A DNA stretch of 64,000 nt from Luteococcus japonicus (GTDB lineage Bacteria > Actinomycetota > Actinomycetes > Propionibacteriales > Propionibacteriaceae), in the NCBI RefSeq assembly GCF_003752415.1, contig NZ_RKHG01000001.1:682001-746000 (forward strand). The letters run 5' to 3'. Shown here in pieces: positions 63,561-64,000 of the stretch. A model generated the notes under the pieces. It had not been told where the DNA came from. It saw only the letters and a program-made list of their open reading frames with translations, and searched no databases. Positions within the stretch are counted from its first letter, which is position 1. Every line of letters starts with the position of its first letter. The translations under genes were made by a program, and so were the position numbers.

Positions 63561-64000
63561 ATGGATCCGCTCTTCGAGGAGGCACCCCGCCCCGTCGTGG
63601 ACCTGCCCGACGGGGCGCATCACGTGCCGGGATTCCTGTCACTGGACGAACAACGGTGGCTGGTCGAACGATTCGACGAATGGGGACGCGGGCCCGTGCC
63701 GCCCCGCTACCCGTTGATCGGTGGGCACCCAATGAGCGTGCAGAGCGTGTGCCTGGGGTGGCACTGGAATCCCGGCCGACTCACCCGACGGGCGGTCGAC
63801 CAGAACGGTGAGCTCGTCCCCCCGGTACCTGACTGGATGGTGCGGCTGGGGCAACGTGCCCTGCTGCGCGCCACCGGCGACGACGAGGCTGCCCGCAGCT
63901 ATGTGCCCGACTGTGCCCTGGTCAACTGGTACGAGCCGTCGGCGCGGATGGGAATGCACCAGGACAAGGAGGAACGCGCCCCGGCACCCGTGGTCTCCTT
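63561..64000 (+). CDS. AlkB-type alpha-ketoglutarate dioxygenase (start; cut by window)
   Basis: The first ~146 codons of an Fe(II)/2-oxoglutarate enzyme that removes alkyl groups from DNA bases. The N terminus FLSLDEQRWLVERFDEWG leads to the iron-binding motif MGMHQDKEE (HxD), and the window ends shortly after. GAGGGGG lies 8 nt before ATG 63561, which is preferred over in-frame ATG 63555. It is divergent from the ABC-F gene. The second iron histidine and the 2-oxoglutarate arginines are beyond the window. Confidence 0.88.
   Translation, partial: MDPLFEEAPRPVVDLPDGAHHVPGFLSLDEQRWLVERFDEWGRGPVPPRYPLIGGHPMSVQSVCLGWHWNPGRLTRRAVDQNGELVPPVPDWMVRLGQRALLRATGDDEAARSYVPDCALVNWYEPSARMGMHQDKEERAPAPVVS

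Overview
The window is high-GC DNA from an actinomycete, most likely a member of the Propionibacteriales/Propionibacteriaceae. This is inferred from gene content and style, not from a database search. The markers are an actinobacterial integration host factor (mihF) inside the pyrimidine/gmk/rpoZ operon, paired clpP1-clpP2-clpX, a large RNase E next to rplU-rpmA-obg-proB-proA-nadD-rsfS, the TIGR03936/TIGR03960 radical-SAM pair, many GTG/TTG starts, and TANNNT boxes placed 6-7 nt before start codons, as in leaderless transcripts. No rRNA, CRISPR array or prophage was seen. The only mobile element is one IS3-type insertion sequence.

Layout. 1-9244 (minus): carA-carB-pyrD-pyrF-mihF-gmk-rpoZ-coaBC, for UMP/CMP synthesis, nucleotide kinase, RNA polymerase omega and CoA synthesis. 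9499-12338: a DhaK-DhaL kinase divergent from a zinc alcohol dehydrogenase. 12444-14666: nusB-efp, a pentapeptide-repeat protein and a small acidic protein. 14780-19994: a compact catabolic island with a GntP permease divergent from SDR-split transketolase, followed by a FadR-type GntR regulator, with a matching operator-like pair between the divergent genes. 20084-21303: a decayed isoaspartyl peptidase and two tandem tRNA-Ala genes, each followed by a terminator. 21396-41023 (minus): a long housekeeping run of pgm-like, rsfS, nadD, proA, proB, obg, two DUF3352 paralogues, rpmA, rplU, RNase E, radical-SAM genes, a CPBP protease, ndk, a DUF4233 protein and folC.

41111-46895 (plus): a DsbA-like/MauE-like/DsbA-like thiol-redox cassette, a 50-bp perfect palindrome, valS and a HAD phosphatase. 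46906-48941: a SigC-type ECF sigma factor divergent from a zinc-finger anti-sigma candidate with an 8-Cys metallothionein-like tail, a modB remnant and two unrecognised proteins. 49270-52418: a PRC-barrel/DUF2382 stress-type protein, a small acidic protein, GtrA, a hydroxyacid dehydrogenase and a membrane protein. 52418-58345 (minus): clpX, clpP2, clpP1, an AI-2E-family exporter, trigger factor with a lysine/alanine tail, and tRNA-Gly. 58406-63429 (minus): two paralogous secreted or anchored metallopeptidase-like genes, one with a lost catalytic motif and the other split by a 1500-bp IS3 element, then an ABC-F ATPase. 63561-64000 (plus): the start of an AlkB-type dioxygenase.

The most interesting non-housekeeping units are the GntP/SDR/split-transketolase regulon, the paired DsbA-MauE cassette, the SigC/Cys-rich anti-sigma pair, and the IS-disrupted metallopeptidase pair.
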